Positions 1-9,169 of a stretch of 41,474 bases of DNA are shown piece after piece; the first letter of the stretch is position 1; every line of letters starts with the position of its first letter. Made by a program: the position numbers and the translations under genes. Under the pieces are notes generated by a model. It ran no database searches. It saw only the letters and a program-made list of their open reading frames with translations, and was not told the origin of the DNA. The stretch lies in the NCBI GenBank assembly GCA_024403825.1, contig JAKSRB010000010.1:1-41474 (forward strand), read 5' to 3'. The stretch is from Ruminococcus sp. (GTDB taxonomy: Bacteria > Bacillota > Clostridia > Oscillospirales > Acutalibacteraceae).

Positions 1-234
1 TATCAAGGTTATTTCTACTGTTTTTCCATTGTGGAAGTTACTTTGAGAATTTACGAAATTAAATTACAAATTATGCAAATTTTTATTACGGTATATTATG
101 CCTTGATTATTATGTATATGTTCAGCATATAACTGTATAACAAACCTTTCTTTATATTTTGCAAAACCGCTGTATCGTTCTAAACAACAATACAGCGGTT
201 TTGATTTGTTTATATTAAATTCATAACTGGCAAA
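1..234. other. Intergenic region downstream of gltD
   Basis: AT-rich stretch with no supportable gene. The only clear element is the hairpin at 163-202, listed separately. Nothing is recognised in bases 1-162. Confidence 0.6.
163..202 (-). terminator. Intrinsic terminator of gltBD
   Basis: A perfect 13-bp stem (AAAACCGCTGTAT at 163-175 with ATACAGCGGTTTT at 190-202) encloses a 14-nt loop. The stem ends are A/T runs, so it could work in both directions. It lies just past the gltD stop codon and most likely ends the gltB-gltD transcript. Confidence 0.85.
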
Positions 235-1719
235 TTAAAGGTTTGTATATCCCATAAGGCTTTCGTCAACCTCACGAGCAACATCTCTTCCCTCTCGGAT
301 TGCCCATACTACAAGTGACTGACCTCTATGCATATCACCTGTAACAAATACATTTTCAACACTTGTTTTGTGATAACCCTCAGCAGTTGCAACATTGGTT
401 CTTGCATCTGTCTTAACACCAAATGCCTTTGTTACATAGTTTTCTGAGCCTAAGAAACCAGCAGCAATGAGTACAAGCTCTACATCTACAGTATGTTCTG
501 AACCTGCAACCTCTTTCATCATCATTCTGCCTGTTTTCTCGTCTTTCTCAGGTGTAAGCTTTACCAATACAGCCTGCTTGAGCTTGCCCTTTTCATCGGC
601 AATAAACTCTTTTACGGTTGTCTGATAAACTCTTGGGTCGTGTCCGAAAACTTCTATGGCCTCTTCCTGACCATAATCAGTCTTGCAGACTCTTGGCCAC
701 TCAGGCCATGGATTGTTTTCAGCTCTCTGGTCTGGAAGCTTTGGCATCATCTCAAGCTGCAATACAGACTTTGCACCATGGCGGATACTGGTTCCTACAC
801 AGTCATTACCTGTATCACCGCCACCGATTACCATTACATTTTTTCCCTTTGCAGAAATATATGTACCCTCCTGCAAATCATTATCGAGCAATGACTTTGT
901 TGTTGACTTAAGAAAATCAACTGCAAAATATATACCTTCAGCTTCTCTGCCCTTAACCTTAATATCACGAGGATTTGATGCACCGCAGGCAAGAATTACC
1001 CTGTCAAATTCCTTCAGAATTTCTTCGGCTTTAATATCCTTACCAACATTAACGCTTGTTCTGAACTCAACGCCCTCTTCCTTCATAATATCAATTTTAC
1101 GGTCAATAACCTCTTTTTCAAGCTTCATATTCGGAATACCATACATAAGCAATCCGCCAATACGGTCTGAACGCTCGAATACTGTTACTGAATGACCTCT
1201 TTGATTAAGCTGGTCTGCGGCTGCAAGACCTGACGGACCTGAACCAATAATCGCAATTTTCTTTCCTGTTCTGACACTTGGAATTTTTGCATCTGCAAGT
1301 CCTTCTTCATAGGCATTTTCAATTATACCATACTCGTTTGCCCTTACTGTTACGGCATCACCGTTAAAACCGCAGGTACAAGCCTTTTCACAAAGAGCAG
1401 GACACACACGAGATGTAAACTCAGGAAAATTATTAGTTACCTTTAAGCGGTGGTAGGCTTTATCCCAGCCACCCTTAAAGATAAGGTCATTCCACTCAGG
1501 AATGAGATTATTAAGCGGACAACCAGAAAATCCTCCGCCAATCTGCATTCCTGACTGACAAAACGGCACACCGCAGTCCATACATCTTGCACCCTGCAAT
1601 GCCTGAGCCTTTTTAGAGAGTGGCTCGTGAAACTCGTTATAATTCTGTATTCTTTCTCTTACGGAGTATGCAGGAGCATCCTCACGCTTATAATCCATAA
1701 ATCCGGTTGGCTTTCCCAT
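235..1719 (-). CDS. gltD: Glutamate synthase (NADPH) small subunit
   Basis: 494-residue beta subunit of glutamate synthase (GOGAT). It oxidises NADPH and passes electrons through FAD and [4Fe-4S] clusters to GltB, which makes two glutamates from 2-oxoglutarate and glutamine. Seen in sequence: N-terminal cysteines typical of the cluster domain (C46, C49, C54, C67, then C106, C110, C114, C116); an FAD-binding GSGPSG at about 159-164; and a second Rossmann motif, VIGGGDTGNDC, in the C-terminal half for NADPH. Length is normal for the family. The ATG is preceded by GGAGAG. It starts 14 bases after gltB on the same strand, so the two form an operon that ends at the hairpin at 163-202. Confidence 0.96.
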   Translation of the reverse strand: MGKPTGFMDYKREDAPAYSVRERIQNYNEFHEPLSKKAQALQGARCMDCGVPFCQSGMQIGGGFSGCPLNNLIPEWNDLIFKGGWDKAYHRLKVTNNFPEFTSRVCPALCEKACTCGFNGDAVTVRANEYGIIENAYEEGLADAKIPSVRTGKKIAIIGSGPSGLAAADQLNQRGHSVTVFERSDRIGGLLMYGIPNMKLEKEVIDRKIDIMKEEGVEFRTSVNVGKDIKAEEILKEFDRVILACGASNPRDIKVKGREAEGIYFAVDFLKSTTKSLLDNDLQEGTYISAKGKNVMVIGGGDTGNDCVGTSIRHGAKSVLQLEMMPKLPDQRAENNPWPEWPRVCKTDYGQEEAIEVFGHDPRVYQTTVKEFIADEKGKLKQAVLVKLTPEKDEKTGRMMMKEVAGSEHTVDVELVLIAAGFLGSENYVTKAFGVKTDARTNVATAEGYHKTSVENVFVTGDMHRGQSLVVWAIREGRDVAREVDESLMGYTNL

Positions 1720-1733
1720 GATAACTCTCCTAC

Positions 1734-4700
1734 TTACTTATTCTTTACAATCTGATAAAATGCTTCAATTCTTGCCTGTTCGCTGCTCAGACCCTTTTCC
1801 TCAAACTGAGCAATCGCAGACATCATTTTCTTATAGTCATGTGGGATAATCTTCTTGAACTTTGGAAGATATTCTTCAAAGTTTTCAAGTACATTCTTAC
1901 CCTTTTCAGAATTTGTTTCTGCAACATGTTCCTCGATAAGTGCCTTAAGCTCTAATATATCGTATTTTTCAGTAACCTCTGTAAAGAGTACCATTTCTTT
2001 GTTAAGCTTAGTATAAAGATCTCTGTCCTCATCAAGTACATAAGCTACACCGCCTGACATACCTGCCGCAAAGTTTTTGCCTGTTCTGCCAAGCACAACT
2101 ACTCTACCGCCTGTCATATATTCACAGCCATGGTCGCCTACGCCCTCAACTACTGCTGTAGCACCTGAGTTTCTAACGCAGAAACGCTCACCAGCCACAC
2201 CATTTATATATGCCTTACCGCTTGTTGCACCATAAAGAGCAACATTACCGATAATAATATTTTCTTCAGCCTTGAATTTTGAACCCTTAGGAGGATAAAC
2301 AACAAGCTTACCACCTGACAGACCCTTACCAAAGTAGTCATTGGAATCACCGACAAGCTCAAGTGTAAGACCATTAGGAATAAATGCACCAAAGCTCTGT
2401 CCGCCTGCACCGTTACATACTACCTTATAGGTATCATCTTCAAGAGTATTATAATATTTCTTAGTAATCTCTGAACCAAGAATTGTACCTAAAGAACGGT
2501 CTGTATTTACAACATTGATTTCAATAGATTTCTTTGTACCCTTTGCAAGTGCAGTTTTAAATTCCTTAAGCAGGATTTTTTCATCTATAGTAGTTTCAAG
2601 CTTGAAATCATAAAGGCTCTTTTTGTTATATTCGATATTTTCTGATGCAAAATCTGCATTTAAAATATTTGAAAGGTCAACCTCTGCGGCAGTACCCTCC
2701 ATACCGTCCTTTGGCTTGATAAGGTCAATTCTACCAACAAGCTCATCAACAGTTTTAACTCCGAGCATTGCCATATATTCTCTTAATTCCTGAGCAACAA
2801 ATCTCATAAAGTTGATTACATACTCAGGTTTACCGATAAATTTCTTTCTAAGCTCAGGGTCCTGAGTTGCCACACCGAATGGGCAGGTATCAAGGTTACA
2901 TACTCTCATCATAGCACAACCAAGAGTAACCAATGGAGCAGTAGCAAAACCATATTCCTCAGCACCGAGAATTGCCGCAATAGCAACATCTCTACCATTC
3001 ATAAGCTTACCGTCAGTTTCAATAACAACCTTATTTCTGAGGTCGTTCATAATCAAAGTCTGATGAGCCTCTGCAAGACCAAGCTCCCAAGGCAAGCCTG
3101 CATTATATATAGAATTTTTAGGAGCAGCACCAGTACCACCGTCATATCCGGAAATAAGGATAACTCCTGCACCAGCCTTTGCAACACCTGCTGCTACAGT
3201 ACCTACACCAGCCTCAGACACAAGCTTTACAGAAATTCTTGCGGCCTTGTTTGCGTTCTTTAAATCATAGATAAGCTGAGCCAAATCCTCGATTGAATAA
3301 ATATCGTGATGTGGTGGTGGAGAAATAAGTGATACACCTGGTGTAGAATGTCTTGTTTTAGCAATCCAAGGATAAACCTTTTTACCAGGAAGATGTCCGC
3401 CCTCACCAGGCTTTGCACCCTGTGCCATTTTAATCTGAATTTCATTTGCAGATGTGAGGTATCTTGAGGTAACACCAAAACGACCTGATGCAACCTGCTT
3501 AATTGCAGAGCATCTGTCCTCAGCCTTACCCTTTGTAAGCAATCTTTCAAGGCTTTCTCCGCCCTCACCTGAGTTTGATTTACCATGAAGCTTATTCATT
3601 GCAATAGCAAGTGCTTCGTGTGCCTCCTGAGATATTGAGCCATAGGACATGGCACCTGTTTTAAATCTGCGTACGATTGAATCTACACTTTCAACCTCAT
3701 CAACAGGAATTGGGTTTTCAGCAAAATTAAAATCAAGTAATCCACGAATATTCATAGGGTCCATTTCATCTGAAATGAGGCGTGAATATTTTTTATAAAG
3801 GTCATAATTACCTGTTCTTGTAGCCTGCTGGAGCATATATATAGTCTTAGGATTATAAAGATGCTCTTCCTTGCCACTTCTGAACTTGTGACTTCCTCTT
3901 GACTCAATTTCATTTCCTGAGCTTGTTGAAAGTCCAAGTGGGTCAAATGCTGCTGAATGAAGTCTGTCAACATTCTTTTCAATATCCTTTATTGTGATAC
4001 CACCAATTCTGCTTACAGTACCTGTAAAATATTTATCAATAACATCAGCACCAATACCGATTGCCTCAAATATCTGAGAGCCTTGGTATGACTGAATAGT
4101 TGAAATACCCATTTTTGATGCAATTTTTACAATTCCATGTAATACAGCATTATTAAAGTCACTTACAGCGGCATAGTAGTCCTTTTCGAGCAAATCATCT
4201 TTAATAAGCTCATGAATGGTTTCCTGTGCAAGATATGGATTGATTGCACTCGCACCATAACCGAGAAGTGTTGCAAAATGATGTACCTCACGAGGCTCAC
4301 CACTTTCAAGTATAACTGCAAGAGATGTTCTTCTCTTGGTTACAACAAGGTGCTGATGAATAGCTGAAACTGCAAGAAGTGACGGAATTGCAAGGTGGTT
4401 TTCGTCAACTCCTCTGTCAGAAAGAATAATAATATTTGCACCCTCATTGTAAGCCTTGTCAACCTCAATAAATAATCTGTTGATTGCCTTAGCAAGCCTT
4501 GTATTTTTATAATAAAGAATTGGAATAGTAACAACCTTAAATCCAGGAGTATGCATATTCTTGATTTTGAGAATATCTGTAGATGTAAGAATAGGATTGC
4601 GAACTCTCAATACCTTACAGTTTTCAGGCTTTTCTTCAAGAATATTTCCGTCATCACCAATATAAACAGTAGTTGATGTAACAATCTCTTCACGAATCGC

Positions 4701-6284
4701 ATCAATAGGAGGATTTGTAACCTGTGCAAACATTTGCTTAAAGTAGTTAAAGAGTGGCTGTGGCTGATTTGAAAGTACAGCAATAGGACTATCCGTACCC
4801 ATTGCAGCTATTGACTCACTACCATTTTTAGCCATTGGAAGAATAGTTGTCATTATATCTTCATATGAATAACCAAATGCCTTTTGAAGCTTTTTGCGGT
4901 CATCCTCTGAATGTTCCTCCACCCTTGCATTCGGAATTTTAAGCTCCTTTAGCTTTACAAGGTTACTGTCAAGCCACTCACCATAAGGCTGTTTAGCTGC
5001 ATAGTATTCTTTTAGTTCGTCATCATCTATAAGTCTGCCCTTTACTGTATCAACAAGAAGCATTTTACCTGGGCGAAGTCTTTCTTTAGTTACAATTCTG
5101 TCTGAATCAATAGGCAATGCACCTACCTCTGATGACAATATAAGGTTGCCGTCATCGGTAATATAATATCTTGATGGACGCAAGCCGTTTCTGTCAAGAA
5201 CTGCACCCATAATATCTCCGTCAGAGAAAAGAATTGATGCAGGACCGTCCCATGGCTCCATCATTGTAGCATAGTACTGGTAGAAATCCTTCTTTTTTTG
5301 TGACATTGTATGGTTATTATCCCAAGGCTCAGGAATTGTAATCATTACAGCAAGAGGTAAATCCATACCACTCATAACGAGAAATTCGAGTGTATTATCA
5401 AGCATTGCAGAGTCTGAACCCTCAGTATTTACAACAGGGATAACCTTATCAAGGTCGCCTTTAAGATGTTCACTACGCATTGTTTCTTCACGAGCAAGCA
5501 TTTTATCTGCGTTACCACGAATAGTATTGATTTCACCATTATGAACAATCATTCTGTTTGGATGAGCTCTCTGCCAGCTTGGATTTGTATTGGTTGAAAA
5601 TCTTGAATGAACCATAGCTATTGCTGATTCATAGTCAGGATCCTGCAAATCAAGGAAGAACTGTCGCAAATCACTTACAAGAAACATACCTTTATATACA
5701 ATAGTTCTGCTTGAAAGTGATACTACATATGTATCTTCATTACTCTGTTCAAAAACTCTTCTTGCAACATAAAGCTTGCGGTCAAAGTCTATACCCTTCT
5801 TTACGCCATGTGGTCGCTTTATAAAACACTGCATAATTGCAGGCATACAATCAACGGCTCTCTGACCGATAGCATTGATATTTGAAGGAACATTTCTCCA
5901 GCCCAGAATTTTAAGTCCCTCTTTAGCTGCAATAATTTCAAACATCTTTTTAGCCTGATTTCTTGCAAGCTCGTTCTGTGGAAAAAAGAACATACCAACT
6001 GCATAATCTCTTTCAGAAGAAAGGCTGATACCAACTTCCTTGGCTGCCTTTTTGAAAAACTTATGAGAAATCTGCAAAAGAATACCAACACCGTCACCAG
6101 TCTTGCCCTCAGCATCCTTACCTGCTCTATGCTCAAGAGTTTCAACAATAGTAAGAGCATTTGAAACGGTACTATGAGATTTTATACCATTAATATTAAC
6201 TACAGCACCTATACCGCAGTTATCATGCTCAAACCTTGGAGAATACAGTCCCTTAACTGTCTGTCTGTTCTCAGTCTGTTCCAT
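1734..6284 (-). CDS. gltB: Glutamate synthase (NADPH) large subunit
   Basis: 1516-residue alpha subunit of GOGAT. The order is class II glutamine amidotransferase, central linker, FMN/[3Fe-4S] synthase domain and C-terminal GXGXG beta-helix. The expected N-terminal nucleophile cysteine lies in HDNCGIGAV at about residue 23, so a short propeptide must be removed to expose it. The synthase domain shows NSGEGGE, ISGYDGGTGAAP and a cysteine cluster, CAMMRVCNLDTCPFG. The start chosen is the ATG at 6284, with AAGGA ten bases upstream; an in-frame TTG just before it is less likely. It has its own promoter (6502-6531) and a leader of about 210 nt with two hairpins, and is divergent from glnA. GOGAT plus glutamine synthetase is the standard high-affinity ammonium assimilation pair. 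Confidence 0.97.
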   Translation of the reverse strand: MEQTENRQTVKGLYSPRFEHDNCGIGAVVNINGIKSHSTVSNALTIVETLEHRAGKDAEGKTGDGVGILLQISHKFFKKAAKEVGISLSSERDYAVGMFFFPQNELARNQAKKMFEIIAAKEGLKILGWRNVPSNINAIGQRAVDCMPAIMQCFIKRPHGVKKGIDFDRKLYVARRVFEQSNEDTYVVSLSSRTIVYKGMFLVSDLRQFFLDLQDPDYESAIAMVHSRFSTNTNPSWQRAHPNRMIVHNGEINTIRGNADKMLAREETMRSEHLKGDLDKVIPVVNTEGSDSAMLDNTLEFLVMSGMDLPLAVMITIPEPWDNNHTMSQKKKDFYQYYATMMEPWDGPASILFSDGDIMGAVLDRNGLRPSRYYITDDGNLILSSEVGALPIDSDRIVTKERLRPGKMLLVDTVKGRLIDDDELKEYYAAKQPYGEWLDSNLVKLKELKIPNARVEEHSEDDRKKLQKAFGYSYEDIMTTILPMAKNGSESIAAMGTDSPIAVLSNQPQPLFNYFKQMFAQVTNPPIDAIREEIVTSTTVYIGDDGNILEEKPENCKVLRVRNPILTSTDILKIKNMHTPGFKVVTIPILYYKNTRLAKAINRLFIEVDKAYNEGANIIILSDRGVDENHLAIPSLLAVSAIHQHLVVTKRRTSLAVILESGEPREVHHFATLLGYGASAINPYLAQETIHELIKDDLLEKDYYAAVSDFNNAVLHGIVKIASKMGISTIQSYQGSQIFEAIGIGADVIDKYFTGTVSRIGGITIKDIEKNVDRLHSAAFDPLGLSTSSGNEIESRGSHKFRSGKEEHLYNPKTIYMLQQATRTGNYDLYKKYSRLISDEMDPMNIRGLLDFNFAENPIPVDEVESVDSIVRRFKTGAMSYGSISQEAHEALAIAMNKLHGKSNSGEGGESLERLLTKGKAEDRCSAIKQVASGRFGVTSRYLTSANEIQIKMAQGAKPGEGGHLPGKKVYPWIAKTRHSTPGVSLISPPPHHDIYSIEDLAQLIYDLKNANKAARISVKLVSEAGVGTVAAGVAKAGAGVILISGYDGGTGAAPKNSIYNAGLPWELGLAEAHQTLIMNDLRNKVVIETDGKLMNGRDVAIAAILGAEEYGFATAPLVTLGCAMMRVCNLDTCPFGVATQDPELRKKFIGKPEYVINFMRFVAQELREYMAMLGVKTVDELVGRIDLIKPKDGMEGTAAEVDLSNILNADFASENIEYNKKSLYDFKLETTIDEKILLKEFKTALAKGTKKSIEINVVNTDRSLGTILGSEITKKYYNTLEDDTYKVVCNGAGGQSFGAFIPNGLTLELVGDSNDYFGKGLSGGKLVVYPPKGSKFKAEENIIIGNVALYGATSGKAYINGVAGERFCVRNSGATAVVEGVGDHGCEYMTGGRVVVLGRTGKNFAAGMSGGVAYVLDEDRDLYTKLNKEMVLFTEVTEKYDILELKALIEEHVAETNSEKGKNVLENFEEYLPKFKKIIPHDYKKMMSAIAQFEEKGLSSEQARIEAFYQIVKNK

Positions 6285-6307
6285 CAATTAATCATCCTTT
6301 CCTCGAC

Positions 6308-6345
6308 AATCTTAATATAAGAAAAAACATCATAATATTAAGATT
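6308..6345 (-). promoter_or_regulatory. Hairpin in the gltB leader, proximal
   Basis: A perfect 11-bp inverted repeat (AATCTTAATAT at 308-318 and ATATTAAGATT at 335-345 of the 6-kb block) with a 16-nt loop. It sits just upstream of the gltB SD. It is A/T-only apart from one pair, so its strength is modest. It could influence translation or mRNA stability; this is inference. Confidence 0.5.
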
Positions 6346-6385
6346 ATGCAAACGGGTAATATAATAACATAATTATGAATAAAAC

Positions 6386-6426
6386 ATTTACACTTAGTTC
6401 ATAAAATTAATTTACTAAATGTAAAT
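6386..6426 (-). promoter_or_regulatory. Hairpin in the gltB leader, distal
   Basis: A 13-bp inverted repeat (ATTTACACTTAGT at 6386-6398 with ACTAAATGTAAAT at 6414-6426) with one wobble pair and a 15-nt loop, lying within the predicted gltB 5' leader. With the hairpin at 6308-6345 it makes a two-hairpin leader. No known riboswitch class is recognised. Confidence 0.5.
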
Positions 6427-6501
6427 ATCGCTTAAAACAAGTTGTATTTGCAATTCATTTTACTGTTTTCTGCAAAGCACAACACATCAAATCACAAAAA
6501 T

Positions 6502-6531
6502 ATTATATAACCTTTCAAGGTAGTTTGTCAA
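6502..6531 (-). promoter_or_regulatory. Promoter of gltBD
   Basis: Minus-strand TTGACA (6526-6531 on plus as TGTCAA), an 18-bp spacer and TATAAT (6502-6507 on plus as ATTATA). Predicted transcription start is near 6495, giving a leader of about 210 nt before the gltB ATG. Confidence 0.75.
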
Positions 6532-6537
6532 GACAAA
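6524..6537. promoter_or_regulatory. Candidate operator over the gltB -35 box
   Basis: A 14-bp palindrome, TTTGTC-AA-GACAAA, covers the -35 hexamer of the gltB promoter. Its position would let a repressor block RNA polymerase. It does not match the TnrA/GlnR consensus (TGTNA-N7-TNACA) well, so no regulator is assigned. Confidence 0.4.
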
Positions 6538-6685
6538 AAGCAAAGTTTTTTGCAATTTAATTTTATTTTCTTTCAAAATTTGCTGTTTTTGCTAAGATTT
6601 TTAATTTAATATGCTAATTCACATCATATTATTTGCAAGTAATTTAATAAATCTTGCAAATTTTAAAATTTTTTCAAAAAATCTA

Positions 6686-6714
6686 TTGACAAATCAAGAA
6701 AAAGAGAATATACT
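6686..6714 (+). promoter_or_regulatory. Promoter of glnA
   Basis: Near-consensus sigma-A promoter: TTGACA at 6686-6691, a 17-bp spacer and TATACT at 6709-6714. Predicted start near 6721 gives a leader of about 100 nt that begins with the hairpin at 6731-6770. Confidence 0.85.
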
Positions 6715-6730
6715 ATCAGCAATGACAACA

Positions 6731-6777
6731 GCAAGGGTGCTGTAAGCGGTGGCTTACGGTACCCTTTTGCAATTTTT
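6731..6777 (+). promoter_or_regulatory. glnA leader hairpin, possible attenuator
   Basis: The first 50 nt of the predicted glnA transcript form a stem of about 17 bp (GCAAGGGTGC... with ...GTACCCTTTTGC), a GGTG loop and one TT bulge. AATTTTT follows. This resembles an intrinsic terminator placed between promoter and gene, so it could be a terminator/antiterminator switch or a stabilising 5' hairpin. No alternative antiterminator pairing was found by eye. Confidence 0.55.
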
Positions 6778-6820
6778 CAGATGTCATATTTTATATAATA
6801 CGGATAGGAGAGTATTAAAA

Positions 6821-8914
6821 ATGGCAAAAGTACCCGAATTATTTGGCAGTATGGTATTCAATGATCAGACAATGCAGGAAAGACTTCCAAAATCAACCTA
6901 TAAAGCGTTAAAGAAAACAATTCAGAATGGCGAACCTCTTGATTTAAGTGTTGCAAATGTAGTTGCAAGTGCTATGAAGGATTGGGCTATTGAAAAGGGT
7001 TGTACTCATTACACTCATTGGTTTCAGCCTATGACAGGAATTACCGCTGAAAAGCACGACAGCTTTATCAGCCCAAGCGGTGACGGTCAGATTATTATGG
7101 AATTTTCAGGTAAAGAGCTTGTTAAGGGTGAGCCTGATGCATCTTCATTCCCAAGCGGTGGTATTCGTGCTACTTTTGAAGCAAGAGGCTATACAACATG
7201 GGATCCAACATCTTATGCATTTGCTAAGGATGGTACTCTTTACATTCCAACTGCTTTCTGTTCATATACAGGTGAGGTTCTCGATAAGAAAACACCTCTC
7301 CTCCGCTCAATGGAAAGAATCAGCACAGAGGCTGTTAAAATATTAAATCTTCTCGGAAAATCAGATGTAACAAGAGTAACTACAACTGTAGGACCTGAGC
7401 AGGAATACTTCCTTATTGATAAGGAAATGTATGACCAGAGAGAAGACCTCATTTTTACAGGCAGAACACTCTTTGGTGCAAAGGCACCTAAGGGACAGGA
7501 GCTTGATGACCATTATTTTGGTACAATCAAAACAAGAGTTGCTGCATTTATGAAAGAGCTTGATGAAGAGCTTTGGAAGCTTGGTATTCTTGCAAAAACA
7601 AAGCATAATGAGGTTGCTCCTTCACAGCATGAGCTTGCTCCTATTTTCTCAACAACAAATATTGCAACTGACCATAATGAGCTTACAATGGAGCTTATGA
7701 AGAAAATTGCAGAAAGACATAACCTTGTATGTCTGCTCCACGAAAAGCCATTTGCAGGTGTAAACGGTTCAGGTAAGCATAACAACTGGTCAATTTCTAC
7801 AAATACAGGCGAAAACCTTCTTGACCCTGGCAAAGCTCCAGAAAATAACATTCAGTTCCAGCTTTTCCTTGCCGCTATCGTAAAAGCTGTACACGAATAT
7901 CAGGATCTCCTCAGAATTTCTGTAGCATCAGCAGGTAATGACCACAGACTTGGTGCAAACGAAGCTCCTCCTGCAATCATTTCAATGTATCTTGGTGACG
8001 AGCTTGGTGCTTTGGTTGATGCAATCATCGCTGGCAAGGACTACAAGAGCAAGGGTACTGAGAGAATGAAGACAGGTGTTGAAGTACTTGCAGATTTCAA
8101 AAAGGATAACTCAGACCGTAACCGTACATCACCATTTGCATTTACAGGAAATAAGTTTGAATTCAGAGCACTTGGTTCATCATTAAATATTGCATGTCCT
8201 AACATTATGCTTAACACAATGGTTGCAGAAGTACTTTCAGAGTTCTATGCAGAGCTTGAGGGTAAAGAAGACCTTGATTCAGCATTAAAGGCACTTATTA
8301 AGAATACATTTACTGAACATCAGGCTATTATCTTCAATGGTAATAACTATGCTGATGAGTGGGTTGAAGAAGCAGAAAGAAGAGGTTTGCTTAACCTCAA
8401 GTCACTTCCAGAGGCTCTTGCACATTACATTGATAAAAAGAATCTTGATTTGTTTGTAAAGAACAAGATTTATTCAGAACAGGAAGTTCATGCAAGATAT
8501 GAAATCGAGCTTGAAAACTACTCAAAGCAGATTAATATTGAAGCACTTACAATGATTGATATGGCTAAAAAGGATATTATCCCAGCAGTAACATCATTCA
8601 CAAGAGAGCTTACAGATACAGCACTTTCAAAGAAAGCACTTTCAGATGCAATTCCAACAACAGTAGAAGAAAATCTTATTATTAGTCTTTCTAACAAGCT
8701 TGTATGCTTTGCAAAGAAAACAGCAGAGCTTGAAGAAGCTGTAATCAAGGCAACAGAGTATGAAGGCAACAACCTCGCACAGGCTACATTCTTTAGAGAA
8801 ACAGTATTTGCAATTATGCAGGAGCTTCGTGCAGTAGGTGACTCTATGGAAACAGAAACATCAGCAGAGTACTGGCCTTACCCATCATATGCTGAATTAC
8901 TCTTTGGTGTATAA
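6821..8914 (+). CDS. glnA: Glutamine synthetase, class III
   Basis: 697-residue GSIII (often called GlnN), which makes glutamine from glutamate, ammonia and ATP. The length of about 700 residues and the motifs [29 protein letters not shown] and [13 protein letters not shown] identify class III rather than the ~450-residue class I enzyme. The chosen ATG at 6821 begins MAKVPELFG and has AGGAG ten bases upstream. An in-frame start at 6749 would lie inside the leader hairpin and has no SD. It has its own promoter and leader hairpin, and its product feeds the divergently encoded GOGAT. Class III enzymes are typical of Bacteroidetes and ruminococci, which supports the proposed host. Confidence 0.96.
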   Translation: MAKVPELFGSMVFNDQTMQERLPKSTYKALKKTIQNGEPLDLSVANVVASAMKDWAIEKGCTHYTHWFQPMTGITAEKHDSFISPSGDGQIIMEFSGKELVKGEPDASSFPSGGIRATFEARGYTTWDPTSYAFAKDGTLYIPTAFCSYTGEVLDKKTPLLRSMERISTEAVKILNLLGKSDVTRVTTTVGPEQEYFLIDKEMYDQREDLIFTGRTLFGAKAPKGQELDDHYFGTIKTRVAAFMKELDEELWKLGILAKTKHNEVAPSQHELAPIFSTTNIATDHNELTMELMKKIAERHNLVCLLHEKPFAGVNGSGKHNNWSISTNTGENLLDPGKAPENNIQFQLFLAAIVKAVHEYQDLLRISVASAGNDHRLGANEAPPAIISMYLGDELGALVDAIIAGKDYKSKGTERMKTGVEVLADFKKDNSDRNRTSPFAFTGNKFEFRALGSSLNIACPNIMLNTMVAEVLSEFYAELEGKEDLDSALKALIKNTFTEHQAIIFNGNNYADEWVEEAERRGLLNLKSLPEALAHYIDKKNLDLFVKNKIYSEQEVHARYEIELENYSKQINIEALTMIDMAKKDIIPAVTSFTRELTDTALSKKALSDAIPTTVEENLIISLSNKLVCFAKKTAELEEAVIKATEYEGNNLAQATFFRETVFAIMQELRAVGDSMETETSAEYWPYPSYAELLFGV

Positions 8915-8948
8915 TCTTTAACAAATAATTATATAATTTAAACACAAG

Positions 8949-8992
8949 GGTGTGTAGTTATCTATTATGACAGATGCTATGCACCTTTTTTG
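8949..8992 (+). terminator. Intrinsic terminator of glnA
   Basis: A 9-bp stem with two wobbles (GGTGTGTAG at 8949-8957, CTATGCACC at 8977-8985) followed by a run of six T, 35 bases past the glnA stop. Confidence 0.75.
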
Positions 8993-9076
8993 TTTAGATT
9001 TCAGATTAAAGCAAACCTATATAACCTCAATTAAATATAATAATTTACTAAGTTCTTTCCTTTTTTAATTCACATA

Positions 9077-9126
9077 AAAATAAAAGTCACTTAACCGAAT
9101 AACAGCGGTTAGGTGACTTTTATTTT
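9077..9126 (-). terminator. Bidirectional terminator between glnA and addA
   Basis: A 21-base inverted repeat (9077-9097 and 9106-9126, one mismatch) around GTCAC-TTAACCG, with A/T-rich ends on both sides and an 8-nt loop. It terminates the addBA transcript from the right and can catch glnA readthrough from the left. Confidence 0.85.
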
Positions 9127-9169
9127 ATTGTCTGGTTATAAAATTAATATACTAACTTATTAATCAAAT

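Larger units (their letters stand above)
6285..6820. other. Divergent regulatory region between gltB and glnA
   Basis: About 535 very AT-rich bases with no gene. It holds the gltB promoter and structured leader on the minus strand, a palindrome over the gltB -35 box, and the glnA promoter with a strong leader hairpin on the plus strand. These are listed individually. Bases 6538-6685, between the two promoters, show only A/T tracts. Confidence 0.7.

Noticed and set aside
6749..6820. Extended glutamine synthetase start
   Set aside because: This start lies within the leader hairpin and lacks an SD. The ATG at 6821 gives the normal GSIII N-terminus.
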